Of a stretch of DNA of 64,000 bases, positions 43,262 through 54,053 are shown piece after piece. The stretch covers positions 1 to 64,000 of the forward strand of contig CBDDBX010000036.1 in NCBI GenBank assembly GCA_965225955.1. The letters are read 5' to 3'. Below the pieces are notes generated by a model. The model made no database searches, was not told where the DNA came from, and was given only the letters and a program-made list of their open reading frames with translations. Origin of the DNA: CBDDBX01 sp965225955. Its GTDB lineage: Bacteria > Acidobacteriota > Aminicenantia > UBA2199. Position numbers and translations under genes: made by a program. Positions within the stretch are counted from its first letter, which is position 1. Every line of letters starts with the position of its first letter.

Positions 43262-44400
43262 AGGAAGTCGTTGTAGGGATATCTCTGTTTATGAATCTCT
43301 TTACCCTTTTTATATATCTTCTCTCTTAACTGATCTATATTCTTTTTAGTTGCTGCAGATATATAAACTCTCTCCTCAACCTTCATTGTACTTCCTTCAG
43401 AAGAGTAGAAAGTGAATGTCGATTCCCGGTTCTCTTCAGTTATATCTATTTTGTTGAAAACCAGGAAAACAGGAGTGTTTACAACTCCAAGTTCTTTTAA
43501 AGTGCTGTTTACAACTTCAATGTGGTGGATGTAATCGGGATGTGAAATGTCTACCAGGTGAATAAGAAGGTCAGCTTCTCTTACTTCGTCAAGAGTCGCC
43601 TTAAATGATTCAACAAGAGAGTGGGGGAGTTTATGAATAAATCCGACTGTATCGGCAAGAAGCACGGGGAGGTTCTTTATAGCAACTTTACGCACGGTTG
43701 TATCAAGAGTTGCAAAGAGTTTGTTCTCAGCAAAAACATCAGATTTACTCAGTCTGTTCATAAGGGTGGATTTTCCGGCATTTGTGTAGCCTACCAGAGC
43801 TACTCTTACCATTTTTCCACGGTTCTCTCTCTGGGTCTGTTTCTGCTGATCTATATGTACCAGTCTCTTTTTAAGTTTTGCGATCTTATCTCTTATTATT
43901 CTTCTGTCAGTTTCTATCTCTGTTTCTCCGGGGCCACGAACACCGATTCCTCCCTGCTGTCTTTCAAGGTGAGTCCACATCCCTGTGAGACGGGGAAGCA
44001 GGTATTGGTACTGTGCCAGTTCGACCTGTACTTTGGCATGAGCTGTTCTTGCTCTTCCTGCAAAAATATCCAGAATAAGATGTGTGCGATCAAGAATTTT
44101 GCACTTAAGGCTCTTTTCGATATTTCGTTGCTGGGATGGGGAGAGCTCATCATCAAAAATCACTGTATCAATATCTTCTGCTATTACATACTCTTTTAGC
44201 TCTTCCAGTTTGCCTTTTCCTATAAATGTTGATGGGTTAGGGGAATCTACTTTCTGAATAAACTTTTCAACAGTTTTTGCTCCGGCAGTTTCTGCCAGAA
44301 ACTCCAGTTCATCAAGATATGTTTTGTCAGCTCCTTTCTGCTTTCTGGCAATAAGGCCCACAAGTATTGCTCTTTCCTGCTTCTTTTCTGTAGTCTGCAT
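43237..44400 (-). CDS. hflX: Ribosome-associated GTPase HflX
   Basis: 387 residues. The HflX N-terminal domain (SPNPSTFIGKGKLEELKEYV; ILDRTHLILDIFAGRARTAHAKVQVELAQYQYLLPRL) and the glycine-rich linker QQGGIGVRGPGETEIETDRR precede a TrmE-Era-Obg-type G domain: G1 GYTNAGKST, G3 DTVGFI, G4 NKID. HflX splits stalled or heat-stressed ribosomes. TAGAAT ends seven bases before the ATG and there is no SD. It is divergent from carA. Confidence 0.95.
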   Translation of the reverse strand: MQTTEKKQERAILVGLIARKQKGADKTYLDELEFLAETAGAKTVEKFIQKVDSPNPSTFIGKGKLEELKEYVIAEDIDTVIFDDELSPSQQRNIEKSLKCKILDRTHLILDIFAGRARTAHAKVQVELAQYQYLLPRLTGMWTHLERQQGGIGVRGPGETEIETDRRIIRDKIAKLKKRLVHIDQQKQTQRENRGKMVRVALVGYTNAGKSTLMNRLSKSDVFAENKLFATLDTTVRKVAIKNLPVLLADTVGFIHKLPHSLVESFKATLDEVREADLLIHLVDISHPDYIHHIEVVNSTLKELGVVNTPVFLVFNKIDITEENRESTFTFYSSEGSTMKVEERVYISAATKKNIDQLREKIYKKGKEIHKQRYPYNDFLYEIPEEF

Positions 44401-44407
44401 AATGGCT

Positions 44408-44413
44408 ATTCTA
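44408..44413 (-). promoter_or_regulatory. -10 element of hflX, leaderless arrangement
   Basis: TAGAAT on the minus strand, then AGCCATT, then ATG at 44400. A TTTGCA lies 16 bp upstream as a possible -35. Confidence 0.55.
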
Positions 44414-44453
44414 CTATATTTAGTGAAACTGCAAAAGCTTCAGATATTTTTTA

Positions 44454-44482
44454 TTGACATATAGTCTGTTTTTTGAGATAAT
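44454..44482 (+). promoter_or_regulatory. Sigma-70 promoter of carAB
   Basis: TTGACA (44454-44459), 17-bp spacer, GATAAT (44477-44482). It gives a leader of about 100 nt containing the hairpin at 44522-44551. Confidence 0.8.
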
Positions 44483-44521
44483 CAAAATTTGGAGTCAATT
44501 TTTAAAATTTTCCACATCAGC

Positions 44522-44551
44522 TGCGCAAAATCACTGCGCACTCTTTTTTTT
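44522..44551 (+). terminator. Terminator-like attenuator in the carAB leader
   Basis: TGCGCA / TGCGCA (each self-complementary) separated by seven bases, then CTC and eight T residues. It sits between the carAB promoter and carA with no plus-strand gene upstream to terminate, so premature termination (pyrimidine or arginine control) is likely. Confidence 0.6.
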
Positions 44552-44591
44552 ATATCCCCGGAACTTAATTTTAAACAGAGGAAAATATACT

Positions 44592-45680
44592 ATGAACAAA
44601 ACAGAGAGAACCAGTCTGGTTCTTAAAAATGGAAGGGAATTTCCCGGCTTATCCTTTGGGGCAGAAAAAAGCTCCTGGGGAGAAGTTGTATTTAACACAG
44701 CTATGACAGGCTATCCGGAAAGTATCACTGACCCTTCTTACAGGGGACAAATACTGGTGCTTACCTATCCACTGGTTGGAAACTATGGGGTGCCGGATTT
44801 TCAGAAAGTCGATGGGCTTATGAGACATTATGAATCTGAAGAGATTCACATAAGAGGGCTTGTTATATCAGACTATACTGAAGCTTATTCCCACTGGAAT
44901 GCTGTGAATAGCCTGGGTAACTGGCTTAAAGAGAGAGGGATTCCGGGAATCTATGGGGTGGATACCAGAGAACTGACCAGACTGATCAGGGAAAATGGAG
45001 CTGAAACCGGAGGCATTATTTTTAATGATAATAGTGAAGATCCGGAATTAAGTAACCATCCTGTAGAAGAGGTAAGTTGCAGGGAACCCCGTGTTTACGG
45101 AAACGGACGCCTGAGCATTGCTCTGGTGGACTGTGGAGTAAAACACAATATTATCCGCTCTCTTGTAAGAAAAGATACTAAAATAACAAGAGTGCCCTGG
45201 GATTATGATTTCTCTGTTGAAAATTATGATGGCATATTTCTGTCAAATGGTCCTGGAGATCCCATGGACTGTACAGTAACTATTGAGAATCTGAGAAAAC
45301 AGTTCAAAAAAAATGTGCCGGTTTTTGGCATCTGCCTTGGAAGTCAGATAATGGCTCTTGCTGCCGGAGCAGAGACTTACAAATTGAAGTATGGACACAG
45401 GGGGCATAACCAGCCTGTTCTTCTGTGTGATTCAACAAAAGCTTTTATAAGCTCCCAGAATCACGGGTACGCTGTTAAAGCAGAGTCGTTGCCAGAGAAC
45501 TGGAAACCCTGGTTTATTAATCTTAATGATAATACCTGTGAGGGTATCATCCATAAAACCAGGCATTTTTACTCAGTACAATTCCATCCGGAAGCTTCCG
45601 GTGGTCCTACTGATACAAGGTTTCTTTTTAACAAATTTATTGATGATGTTAAAAAAGTAAAAAAGGAGAGGGGTATATGA
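44592..45680 (+). CDS. carA: Carbamoyl-phosphate synthase small subunit
   Basis: 362 residues from the ATG at 44592 (AGAGG upstream). The N-terminal domain has GEVVFNTAMTGYPESITDPSYRGQILVLTYPLVGNYG. The glutaminase domain has GICLGSQIMALAAGA with the catalytic Cys, and QFHPEASGGPTDT with His and Glu. It provides ammonia from glutamine to CarB. Carbamoyl phosphate feeds arginine and pyrimidine synthesis. It overlaps carB by four bases. Confidence 0.96.
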   Translation: MNKTERTSLVLKNGREFPGLSFGAEKSSWGEVVFNTAMTGYPESITDPSYRGQILVLTYPLVGNYGVPDFQKVDGLMRHYESEEIHIRGLVISDYTEAYSHWNAVNSLGNWLKERGIPGIYGVDTRELTRLIRENGAETGGIIFNDNSEDPELSNHPVEEVSCREPRVYGNGRLSIALVDCGVKHNIIRSLVRKDTKITRVPWDYDFSVENYDGIFLSNGPGDPMDCTVTIENLRKQFKKNVPVFGICLGSQIMALAAGAETYKLKYGHRGHNQPVLLCDSTKAFISSQNHGYAVKAESLPENWKPWFINLNDNTCEGIIHKTRHFYSVQFHPEASGGPTDTRFLFNKFIDDVKKVKKERGI

Positions 45681-48600
45681 GAATGCCGGAAAAAGTTCTG
45701 ATAATTGGTTCAGGAGCATTGAAGATAGGAGAAGCCGGTGAATTTGATTACTCTGGTTCACAGGCAATAAAGGCTCTTAAGGAAGAGGGGATTGAAACGA
45801 TACTTATCAACCCCAATATTGCAACTGTGCAGACATCTGAGGGAATGGCTGACAGAACATATTTTATACCTGTTACGGCAGAGTTCGTTGAGAGAATTAT
45901 AGAAAAAGAGAGGCCTGATGCAATTCTGCTTACTTTTGGGGGGCAGACTGCTCTGAATTGTGGAGTTGAGCTTCACAGAAAAGGTGTTCTGGAGAAAAAC
46001 AGGGTAAAAGTACTGGGAACTCCGGTTGAAGCAATCATAAATACTGAAGACAGGGAAAAATTTGCCTTAAGTATGAGTGATATCGATGTAAAAACTGTGA
46101 AGAGCTACTCTGCATCAGATTTAGATGAAGCTCTGAAAGCTATTAAAGAAACCGGTTATCCTGTAATAGTAAGATCTGCTTATACTCTGGGAGGACTTGG
46201 TAGCGGTTTCTGTAAAAACAGAGATGAACTTGAAGAGTTATGTCTGAAAGCTTTTTCCCACTCTAATCAGATTATTATTGAGAAGTCTCTTAAAGGATGG
46301 AAAGAGATAGAATATGAGGTAATGAGAGATAGTTCAGATAACTGTATAACTGTCTGTAATATGGAGAACTTTGACCCTCTTGGTATACATACCGGAGAGT
46401 CGATTGTTGTGGCACCTTCACAGACTCTCTCAAATGATGAGTACCATTTTCTTAGGGAAACTGCAATAAAAATTGTCAGGCATATAGGAGTTGTTGGTGA
46501 GTGCAATGTTCAGTATGCCCTGGATCCGGAATCAGAAGATTACAGGGTAATTGAGGTTAATGCAAGATTATCAAGATCGAGTGCTCTGGCTTCAAAAGCT
46601 ACAGGTTATCCAATTGCATCTGTTGCAGCAAAACTATCACTGGGTTATGGTTTATGGGAACTAAAGAACAGTATGACTGGTACATCCTCTGCCTGCTTTG
46701 AACCATCTCTGGACTATATTGTATGCAAAATACCACGCTGGGATCTGGAGAAGTTCCCGGGAGTTTCCAGAGAAATTGGAAGTAGTATGAAATCTGTAGG
46801 AGAGATCATGGCTGTAGGCAGATCCTTTGAAGAGGTTATTCAGAAAGGGTTAAGAATGGCAGGTCTGGGTATACACGGTTTTGTGGGAAACAGGAATATG
46901 GATTTTGATAATCCTGAAGAGGCACTTATGAATCCCACTGATCTCAGAATATTTGCTATAGCCAGTGCTTTTGCTAAAGGTATGACTGTTGAGTATATAC
47001 ATAAACTTACTAAGATAGATCTCTGGTTTCTGGTAAAACTGCAGAGTATATTTACTTCTTATAATGAGTTAAAACAGATAAACAGAATAGAGGATTTGCC
47101 GGTGTCTGCTCTGTTGGAATTTAAAAAGAACGGATTCTCCGATTTTCAGATTGCAAGAGCTGTTTTTAAAAGCAGCTCAGAGAGTATTGAACAGGATATG
47201 GCTCACATAAGGGAATATCGTAAAAAGAGTGGCGTCATACCTGTAGTTAAGCAGATTGATACCACTGCAGCAGAATATCCTGCCAGCTCAAACTATCTCT
47301 ATCTCACATATCACGGTAGTGTAAGTGATATTGAGTATGATAATTGTATTAAAGCAATAGGGGTTCTGGGATCTGGTGCTTACAGAATCGGCTCAAGTGT
47401 TGAGTTTGACTGGTGTAGTGTAAATACTGTTAATACTATAAGGAAAAATGGGAAACCTGCCTTTATGATTAATCACAATCCGGAAACCGTAAGTACAGAT
47501 TTCGATATCTGCGAAAGACTCTATTTTGAAGAGTTAAGTTTTGAGAGAGTTATGGATATTTATGACTTTGAGCAGCCGGAAGGTCTGATTCTTTCAGTAG
47601 GGGGGCAGATTCCCAACAATCTTGCTTTAAGACTTGGCAGTAATAGTGTAAAGATTCTTGGAACTCAGCCGGACTCTATAGATTGTGCAGAAAACCGGTT
47701 CAGATTCTCTGCATTGATGGATAAACTTGGAATAGACCAACCTGACTGGAAAGAGCTTACATCTGTCGAAGAACTGGAGGAGTTTATAAAAAAAGTATCT
47801 TATCCTGTTCTTATCAGGCCATCTTATGTGCTCTCCGGTGCAGCTATGAATGTAGTTTCAAATCCCGGCGAACTAAATCACTTTCTAAGTCTTGCAAAAG
47901 AGGTTTCGAAGCAGCATCCTGTTGTGGTTACAGATTTTATCGAAAATGCCAAAGAGATAGAAATCGATGCTGTTGCTGATAAAGGCAGGATTGTGGCTTA
48001 TGCGATATCGGAGCATGTTGAGTTTGCAGGTGTCCATTCCGGGGATGCAACAATGGTTTTTCCACCACAGAAAATATATTTTGAAACTGTAAGAAGAATA
48101 AAGAGGATATCTGCAGAAATTGCAGAAGCATTACAGATTTCCGGTCCTTTTAACATTCAGTTTCTTGCAAAAGATAACGGCATAAAGGTTATTGAATGTA
48201 ATCTGAGAGCCTCCAGAACCGTACCTTTTGTTTCAAAAGTTCTTAAATTCAACTTTATAGAGCTTGCGACATCAGTAATGACTGGCTCAGATTATGAGGT
48301 ACCATCCAAATCGATTTTTGACCTTGACTATATAGGTGTTAAAGCATCTCAGTTCTCTTTTGCCAGACTTCAGCAGGCAGATCCGATACTGGGAGTCAAT
48401 ATGTCTTCAACCGGAGAAGTTGGTTGTATGGGAAGAGATTTTCATGATGCTCTGTTGAAGGCAATGATTTCTGCAGGGTACAGAGTGCCGGAGAAAAGTA
48501 TTCTGCTATCAACAGGAACTATAAAAGATAAGGTTGAGCTTCTTGAACCCTGCAGACTTCTGGCAGAGAAGGGCTTCAATCTGTACGCTACAAAGGGAAC

Positions 48601-48896
48601 TGCTGAGTTTCTCAGAGGTAATGGCATAGAGGCAACAGTTCTTCACTGGCCTGATGAAGATAAGCACCCCAACTCCATTGAATATATAAGACACGGACTT
48701 GGTGGATCTCGTAATCAATATCCCCAAGAATCACTGTAGTAATGAACTGGCCAATGACTATGCAATAAGAAGAGCTGCAATAGACTGTAATATAACTCTA
48801 CTGACAAATGCCAGACTGGCAGGTGAGTTTGTAAAAGGTTTCTGTTCAACTTCAGGTCAGATGCTCACTATAGAAGCAGCTGAATCTTACATCTAG
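45677..48896 (+). CDS. carB: Carbamoyl-phosphate synthase large subunit (apparent +1 frameshift near the 3' end)
   Basis: Two ATP-grasp halves are clear: the first begins VLIIGSGALKIGEAGEFDYSGSQAIKALKEEGIETILINPN and the second IGVLGSGAYRIGSSVEFDWCSVNTV. The frame is intact to about 48698, then runs into a premature stop at 48737-48739. The rest of the MGS-like allosteric domain (LVDLVINIPKN; AIRRAAIDCNITLLTNARLAGEFVKGF) continues in the +1 frame to a stop at 48896. Removing one base in the GGACTTGG stretch gives 1072 residues, the E. coli CarB length. Probably a sequence error, or a very recent mutation in the regulatory domain. Confidence 0.93.
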
Positions 48897-48975
48897 TGAT
48901 AAATATGAATAAAATTGACTTTGTTTATAACATTGTGCTAAATCTGTAACTATAATTCCAGAAAAGGAGAGCCAA

Positions 48976-50220
48976 ATGGATAATGAAAAGAAAAACGTGG
49001 GGACAGGTAAACCAGAAAAAAATAACTCTGTTACCGGTTTCGATGTAGAAGAGAAAGCCCCCCGCAAACCTTCAGTCCTTCTGCTTACTATTGCCCTGCT
49101 TACAGTAGCAATCATAGTCATGGGTTATCTGCTTCTAAAAGGTGGTAAATCTGAAGAGGTTCCCGTAGATTCAAAGGTGGAACAGATGAATCAGCTGGTT
49201 AACAAGATCAGGGATCTTGAAACATCAGTTCAGGGTAGACAGCAGGAAATCGCATCTCTTATGGGTGAGTACAAAAAAAGAACTGGAAGGGATTTGCCGG
49301 CAATGAGTTTTATGGAACTGTCGGAGGATGAAAAACAGCTAATGGAAGAGCTGATCAGAAATGAAAAAGATGTTTCTGTCAAGACACTTCTGAATGAACT
49401 TCTGTCTTACCGTAATGAGATTGGAGAACTAAGAGAGGAGATTGAGAATCTGGAAGCCTTGCTGCCTAAGCCGCACACCGTGGTAAAAGGGGAGAATCAC
49501 TACCAGATTGCAATGAACTACCTCATTAATGAACAGAATGTTGAGAAAGATACAGCTGCAGAGCTTATCGAAAAATGTGCACTTTTTGAACCACTTGTTC
49601 CGGGATTCAAAGTGTGGAACTTCTATTCAGGTGGTCAGTACGGCACTTTTGTTACTCAGGGAGATGCAGCAGTTTCCCCCAACACTATGAGGCGGATAGC
49701 TAAAAAGAAACTTGTTGATGCAAGAGATGACGCTATATCCCAGAGAGACAAACTGGTGGAAGATATTAAAGTTCTTGAGGCTAAAAGAGCTCAGCTTATT
49801 TCGCAGCTTGAACTGCTTAATCAGGAAAAACAGAGCCTTATTGTTTCAATCAGAAAGATTAAAAACGAAAATTCTGAACTGGTTAAAACAGTTAATTCAC
49901 TCCACTTTGTGATGGATAATAAGAACCGTCTCAAAAAGAAGGGGGTTCTTAAAGGTGGATTCTTAAGAGCACTGAGAATTGCAAAAGTTAAAAGTGAAAC
50001 TTTTAATATGTCCCTTGATCTGAGAACGGCTTCAATTATTACTGTGCCGGCTGAAGAGATGGGGCTTACAAAGATTAAAACTGTAACAATCTATCCTAAA
50101 TTCTACAAAAAGAACAGTGATTATAAGGTAACAGTTAGTGAAGATAAGAAGTCTGCAGAGATAAAACTTCTTAATCGTGAAAAATTTCTTGGAAATAAAA
50201 TAGTTATTTCTGTTAATTAA
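48976..50220 (+). CDS. Single-span membrane coiled-coil protein
   Basis: 414 residues, not recognised. The N-terminal 32 residues are polar, followed by one membrane span (SVLLLTIALLTVAIIVMGYLLL), then a long coiled coil (KVEQMNQLVNKIRDLETSVQGRQQEIASLMGEYKKR; ELLSYRNEIGELREEIENLEALL). A short segment PHTVVKGENHYQIAMNYL looks like a partial LysM. A second coiled coil and a beta-rich C-terminal domain follow. Expected topology is N-in with a large periplasmic part. An envelope or cell-wall role is a guess. SD AAGGAG. Confidence 0.72.
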   Translation: MDNEKKNVGTGKPEKNNSVTGFDVEEKAPRKPSVLLLTIALLTVAIIVMGYLLLKGGKSEEVPVDSKVEQMNQLVNKIRDLETSVQGRQQEIASLMGEYKKRTGRDLPAMSFMELSEDEKQLMEELIRNEKDVSVKTLLNELLSYRNEIGELREEIENLEALLPKPHTVVKGENHYQIAMNYLINEQNVEKDTAAELIEKCALFEPLVPGFKVWNFYSGGQYGTFVTQGDAAVSPNTMRRIAKKKLVDARDDAISQRDKLVEDIKVLEAKRAQLISQLELLNQEKQSLIVSIRKIKNENSELVKTVNSLHFVMDNKNRLKKKGVLKGGFLRALRIAKVKSETFNMSLDLRTASIITVPAEEMGLTKIKTVTIYPKFYKKNSDYKVTVSEDKKSAEIKLLNREKFLGNKIVISVN

Positions 50221-50323
50221 ATCTGAAAAATAGTAAAGTTTTCTGCCTCTGGCGGTGTTCAGAGGTGGAAAACATCCCTCATATTTGTTAAAATTTCAAC
50301 ATTAATTTTAAGGAGATCTATAC

Positions 50324-51317
50324 ATGCACTTGTTTATCTATAAAATTCTGTTTGTTCTTGGATTTACTCTTATTGGTTATTACCACCCACCTTTCGGGCA
50401 GAATCCTCTGATGGGAGCATGCCTTGGCGTAGCAATTGCTGTAGCAATGGTAGTTCTGATTATAAGAATAAAAAGAACTGAACTCCAGTATATATGGAGC
50501 TCAATGATGGGACTGATTTCAGGTATACTTATTGGAGCTATTCTTGATACCTTCCTGGAAGATGTTATAAAAATGATGTCCATGGGAGGCGGAAACTTCT
50601 TCAGATTTTTCTTTCTCTTTGGAATACCGATAACAGGACTTCTTATTGGACTAACCAAGCCAACTATGTTTACTCCTATGAATATAAAGGAGTTCTTCAG
50701 AGGAAGCAGTGTATTTACAGATTCATTTCTTCTGGATACCAGTGCCATCATAGATGGCAGAATTCTTCAGATTGCAAATTCAGGTTTTCTTGAAGGTGAA
50801 TTCATTATTACCCAGTTTGTACTGGCTGAACTTCAGATGATTGCAGATTCACCGGATCCCACTAAGAAAGTAAGAGGCAAAAGAAGGGCTGGATGTAATT
50901 GAGCAACTGAAAAAAAGTACCAATATATCCATTACAATACTTAATAAGAGTGTTCCTGGTGCTAATGAAGTTGACCAGAAACTGGTTCTTCTTGGTAAAG
51001 AGAACAATTTTAAAATAATAACCAACGATGTGAACCTGAGTAAGATTGCTCATCTTCAGGAAGTAAAAGTACTGAATGTTAATGAGCTGGCTTTTGCGCT
51101 GAAGCCTATTGTATATCCTGGAGAGCACCTCACTGTTCTTATTTCAAAAGAGGGTAAAGAGAAGAAGCAGGGGATTGCGTATCTTGATGATGGAACAATG
51201 ATTGTACTTGATGAAGCTAAGAATGAGATTGGTAAAAAGCTCCCAATAGAAGTTACATCTGTACTTCAGACAACTTCCGGTAAGATGATTTTTGGTAAAA
51301 AACTGAATCATGGATAA
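50324..51317 (+). CDS. YacL-like membrane PIN/TRAM protein (apparent +1 frameshift)
   Basis: The N-terminal part has four hydrophobic segments (LFIYKILFVLGFTLIGYY ... FFRFFFLFGIPITGLLIGL), then a PIN domain (FLLDTSAIIDGRILQI; ITQFVLAELQ) that should continue VRGKRGLDVIEQL. The frame breaks at 50882-50886; the +1 frame carries the rest of PIN (NNFKIITNDVNLSKIA) and a TRAM domain (PGEHLTVLISKEGKEKKQGIAYLDDGTMIVLDEA). Removing one base gives about 330 residues, close to the family size. A membrane-anchored nuclease-like protein next to ispF, the same order as in Bacillus (yacL-ispD/F). Confidence 0.85.
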
Positions 51318-51792
51318 GCTCAGAACCGGAATAGGATACGATCTTCATCGTATTAAACAGGGAGGGAACCTGATTATAGGTGGTATCTCTGTTTCAGATG
51401 AGATGAGTTTTGTTGCTCATTCAGATGGAGATCTCCTTTTACATGCTGTTGCTGATTCTCTTCTTGGAGCAGCAGGTGAACCGGATATAGGTGAACTTTT
51501 CCCTGATAATGATCCTGCATTCAGAGGAGCAGACAGCGCAGAGCTACTTAGAGAAGTTATAAAAAAAGTAAAGAATAAAGGTTATAAAATTATAAATGTT
51601 GATGCAGTTATTGTTGCAGAGAAGCCTAAACTCAGTAAGTTTAAGGAAGAAATAAGAAGATCTGTGGCAGATATACTCTCCATTCCTTTTGAGGATTTTA
51701 ATGTTAAAGCCAAAACAAAAGAGAAAACCGGTGCTGTTGGCAGGGGAGAGGCTATGGAGTGTCACTGCGTTTCACTAATCAGGAGTGTTTAA
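51310..51792 (+). CDS. ispF: 2-C-methyl-D-erythritol 2,4-cyclodiphosphate synthase
   Basis: 160 residues. Metal ligands in GYDLHRI, the loop HSDGDLLLHAVADSLLGAA, DIGELFPDNDP and the C-terminal KAKTKEKTGAVGRGEAMECH are all conserved. It acts in the MEP isoprenoid pathway. Its ATG overlaps the end of the PIN/TRAM gene by eight bases. ispD is not in the window next to it. Confidence 0.95.
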   Translation: MDKLRTGIGYDLHRIKQGGNLIIGGISVSDEMSFVAHSDGDLLLHAVADSLLGAAGEPDIGELFPDNDPAFRGADSAELLREVIKKVKNKGYKIINVDAVIVAEKPKLSKFKEEIRRSVADILSIPFEDFNVKAKTKEKTGAVGRGEAMECHCVSLIRSV

Positions 51793-51795
51793 TAA

Positions 51796-53111
51796 ATGGC
51801 AAAAAAACCTGTTATAACTATTGGTAGGTATACCGAATACTGGTAAATCTACACTATTTAATAGATTACTGGGACAGAATAAAGCTCTGGTTCACAATCA
51901 GGCTGGAATGACAAGAGATATCTATAAAGTCCCGATTACAATTGAAGGAAAAACCTACGATATTCAGGATTCTGGTGGTTTTTTCCCCGACGACGATGTT
52001 ATCACTGAAGAGATAAATAAGAGAATCTTCAGGGAAGCTGAACGATCAGATCTTATTATTTTTCTCTTTGATGGCAGAAGAGAGATGCTGGATTATGAGA
52101 AGGATCTTTTTCTTGATATACGCAAGATTAACTCATCAATTATTCCGGTTATCAATAAAGTTGATAATGAGAGTCGCTATATACTTCCCTCCAGTTATTA
52201 CCAGCTTAAAGCAGACTTTCTGTTTATCTCTGCAGAACACAACATAAATGTAGAAGACCTTGAAGAAAGAATCGATAAACATTTTGAAATTTATAAGAAA
52301 TCAGCAGAAGAGGAAGAGGTTGTTACGAGAATAACTATTCTTGGTAAACCAAATGTAGGTAAATCATCCATAATAAATAAGATTATGAATGATGAGTCTG
52401 CAATTGTTAGTCCTATAGCCGGTACAACCAGGGATTCTGTTGACTTTGAAATAAAAAGAAAAGGTAAGAAGTTTATTCTGGTGGATAATGCTGGTATCAG
52501 AAAGTTTCAGAAAATAAAAGAGAGCACTGAGAGTGCAGCTGTTATAAGGGCTGAAAAGGATATAAGGAATGCAGATATAATTATCTTTGTTCTGGATGTA
52601 TCACGGAAGCTTGACAAGAATGATATGTTTATTGCAAGGAAAATTCTTAAATCTGCAAAGCCTGTAGTGGTTGCCTCTTAATAAATGGGATCTTGTAAAA
52701 GATGGAGAAGCTGCCCAGAAATTGCCAGGTAAAGTAAAAAGAACCCTGAACAGCTTCTATTTTGCTCCATTTGTTGTGCTTTCTGCTGTTTCTGGAAAGA
52801 ACATTTTTGAAATAATAGATAAGGCAGATGATATTAACAAAATAATTGAAGGCAGCGTAAAAAAATCCCAGCTTATTGAGAAAATCAGAGAGATTGTAAG
52901 CGAAAAGAAGTACTTTACTCAGGATAATAGAGTGTTTAATCCAAAACACGCTTCTATCGAGTCTACAAAACCTTTCTTTATTAAATTTTCTCACAAAACA
53001 GATTCAAGGCTTAAAAGTTTTGATGAGACATATATAAAAAAGAGAATATCTTCAGAACTTGGACTCGAAGGAGTTCCAATATTTTTCAATATTACTGCCG
53101 GAAGGCATTAG
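51796..53111 (+). CDS. der: Ribosome-assembly GTPase Der/EngA (two apparent +1 frameshifts)
   Basis: Tandem G domains: G1 GIPNTGKST and NQAGMTRD in the first, GKPNVGKSS, PIAGTTRDSVDF and DNAGIRK in the second, then a KH-like C-terminal domain (IKKRISSELGLEGVPIFFNITAGRH). The start MAKKPVITI at 51796 is broken after nine codons by one extra base (51823-51824), and the second G4 (VVVA-LNKWDLV) is broken at 52674-52676. Removing one base at each site yields 437 residues, a normal Der. Der is essential in bacteria, so sequence errors are more likely than real loss. Confidence 0.93.
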
Positions 53112-53118
53112 AGCGAGA

Positions 53119-53156
53119 CAGCCCTGAGTTATCTTATTCAGGGCTGATATTTTTTA
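53119..53156 (+). terminator. Terminator after der
   Basis: CAGCCCTGA / TCAGGGCTG nine-bp stem with a ten-base loop, followed by ATATTTTTT. Convergent with the UPF0173 gene, whose stop lies just beyond. Confidence 0.85.
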
Positions 53157-53157
53157 C

Positions 53158-53838
53158 TTATAGTTTAATTTCTTCACCTGGTTTCAGAATAACACCTTCT
53201 GAAAAGTCACTTACACTACTAATGAAATCTTCTGGTGAAGCGTCTATAACTTCCCATGTGTTGTAGTGGATAGGTGCAACTTTTAAAGGTTTAATCATGC
53301 TGGTAGCAATAGCAGCATCACGAATATCCATTGTAAAGTTGCCACCAATTGGGAGCAGAGCTAAATCAATTTTCTCAATTTCCAGTAGCTGCATATCCAT
53401 TGTAAGACCTGTGTCACCGGCATGGTAGAGTTTCTTTCCATCAATTTCAATAACAAATCCTCCTGGATTACCACCATCTACAGCAGTATCGCCATCTGAT
53501 ATACCTGAACCGTGGAGTGCTGGTGTCATTTTTACAGTGCCAAAAGGAAAGGTTTTTCTACCTCCAATATGCATTGGGTGCCCATTTACCTCTTTTGTTG
53601 CCAGAAAATTTATTATTTCAAAATTTGCAATAACTGTTGCTCCGGTTCTCTTTGCAAGCTCTACTGTATCACCAAGATGATCCCCATGACCGTGTGTAAC
53701 AAAAATATGTGTAATATCATTGAAATCTTCAGGTTTGTCTGTTGCCTGAGGATTACCATTAAGAAAAGGGTCTATTAGTCCTTTTACTTCACCTGCTTCA
53801 AAATATATTGCTGAATGTCCTAGAAATTTTACCAGCAT
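53158..53838 (-). CDS. UPF0173 family metallo-beta-lactamase-fold hydrolase
   Basis: 226 residues, the typical length of UPF0173. The metal-binding motif is THGHGDHLGD, with further ligands in TPALHGSG, YHAGDTGLTMDMQ and APIHYNTW near the C-terminus. The family is annotated as metal-dependent hydrolases of unknown substrate. SD GGAGGA. It closes the gene-dense part before the repeat-rich island. Confidence 0.92.
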   Translation of the reverse strand: MLVKFLGHSAIYFEAGEVKGLIDPFLNGNPQATDKPEDFNDITHIFVTHGHGDHLGDTVELAKRTGATVIANFEIINFLATKEVNGHPMHIGGRKTFPFGTVKMTPALHGSGISDGDTAVDGGNPGGFVIEIDGKKLYHAGDTGLTMDMQLLEIEKIDLALLPIGGNFTMDIRDAAIATSMIKPLKVAPIHYNTWEVIDASPEDFISSVSDFSEGVILKPGEEIKL

Positions 53839-54053
53839 AAGTCTCCTCCATAGTTTCTGAATTTATGTTTATATAATATACCAGAACCCACAAAAAAACA
53901 TAAGGTGTTTGTCAGGTATTGAGAGCCACTACAAGCAACCTCTATATATATTTTTTAAAAAAGGGGAGTTGTATTTCTATTTGGCGTCTATTCGCGTATA
54001 TTAGTGGCTCAGGCTTTAAATGCTTTCTACTCTAACGTGACAACCAGCATGCG

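Noticed and set aside
48737..48896. A separate small gene after carB
   Set aside because: Its product is the end of the CarB allosteric domain in another frame, so it is part of carB.
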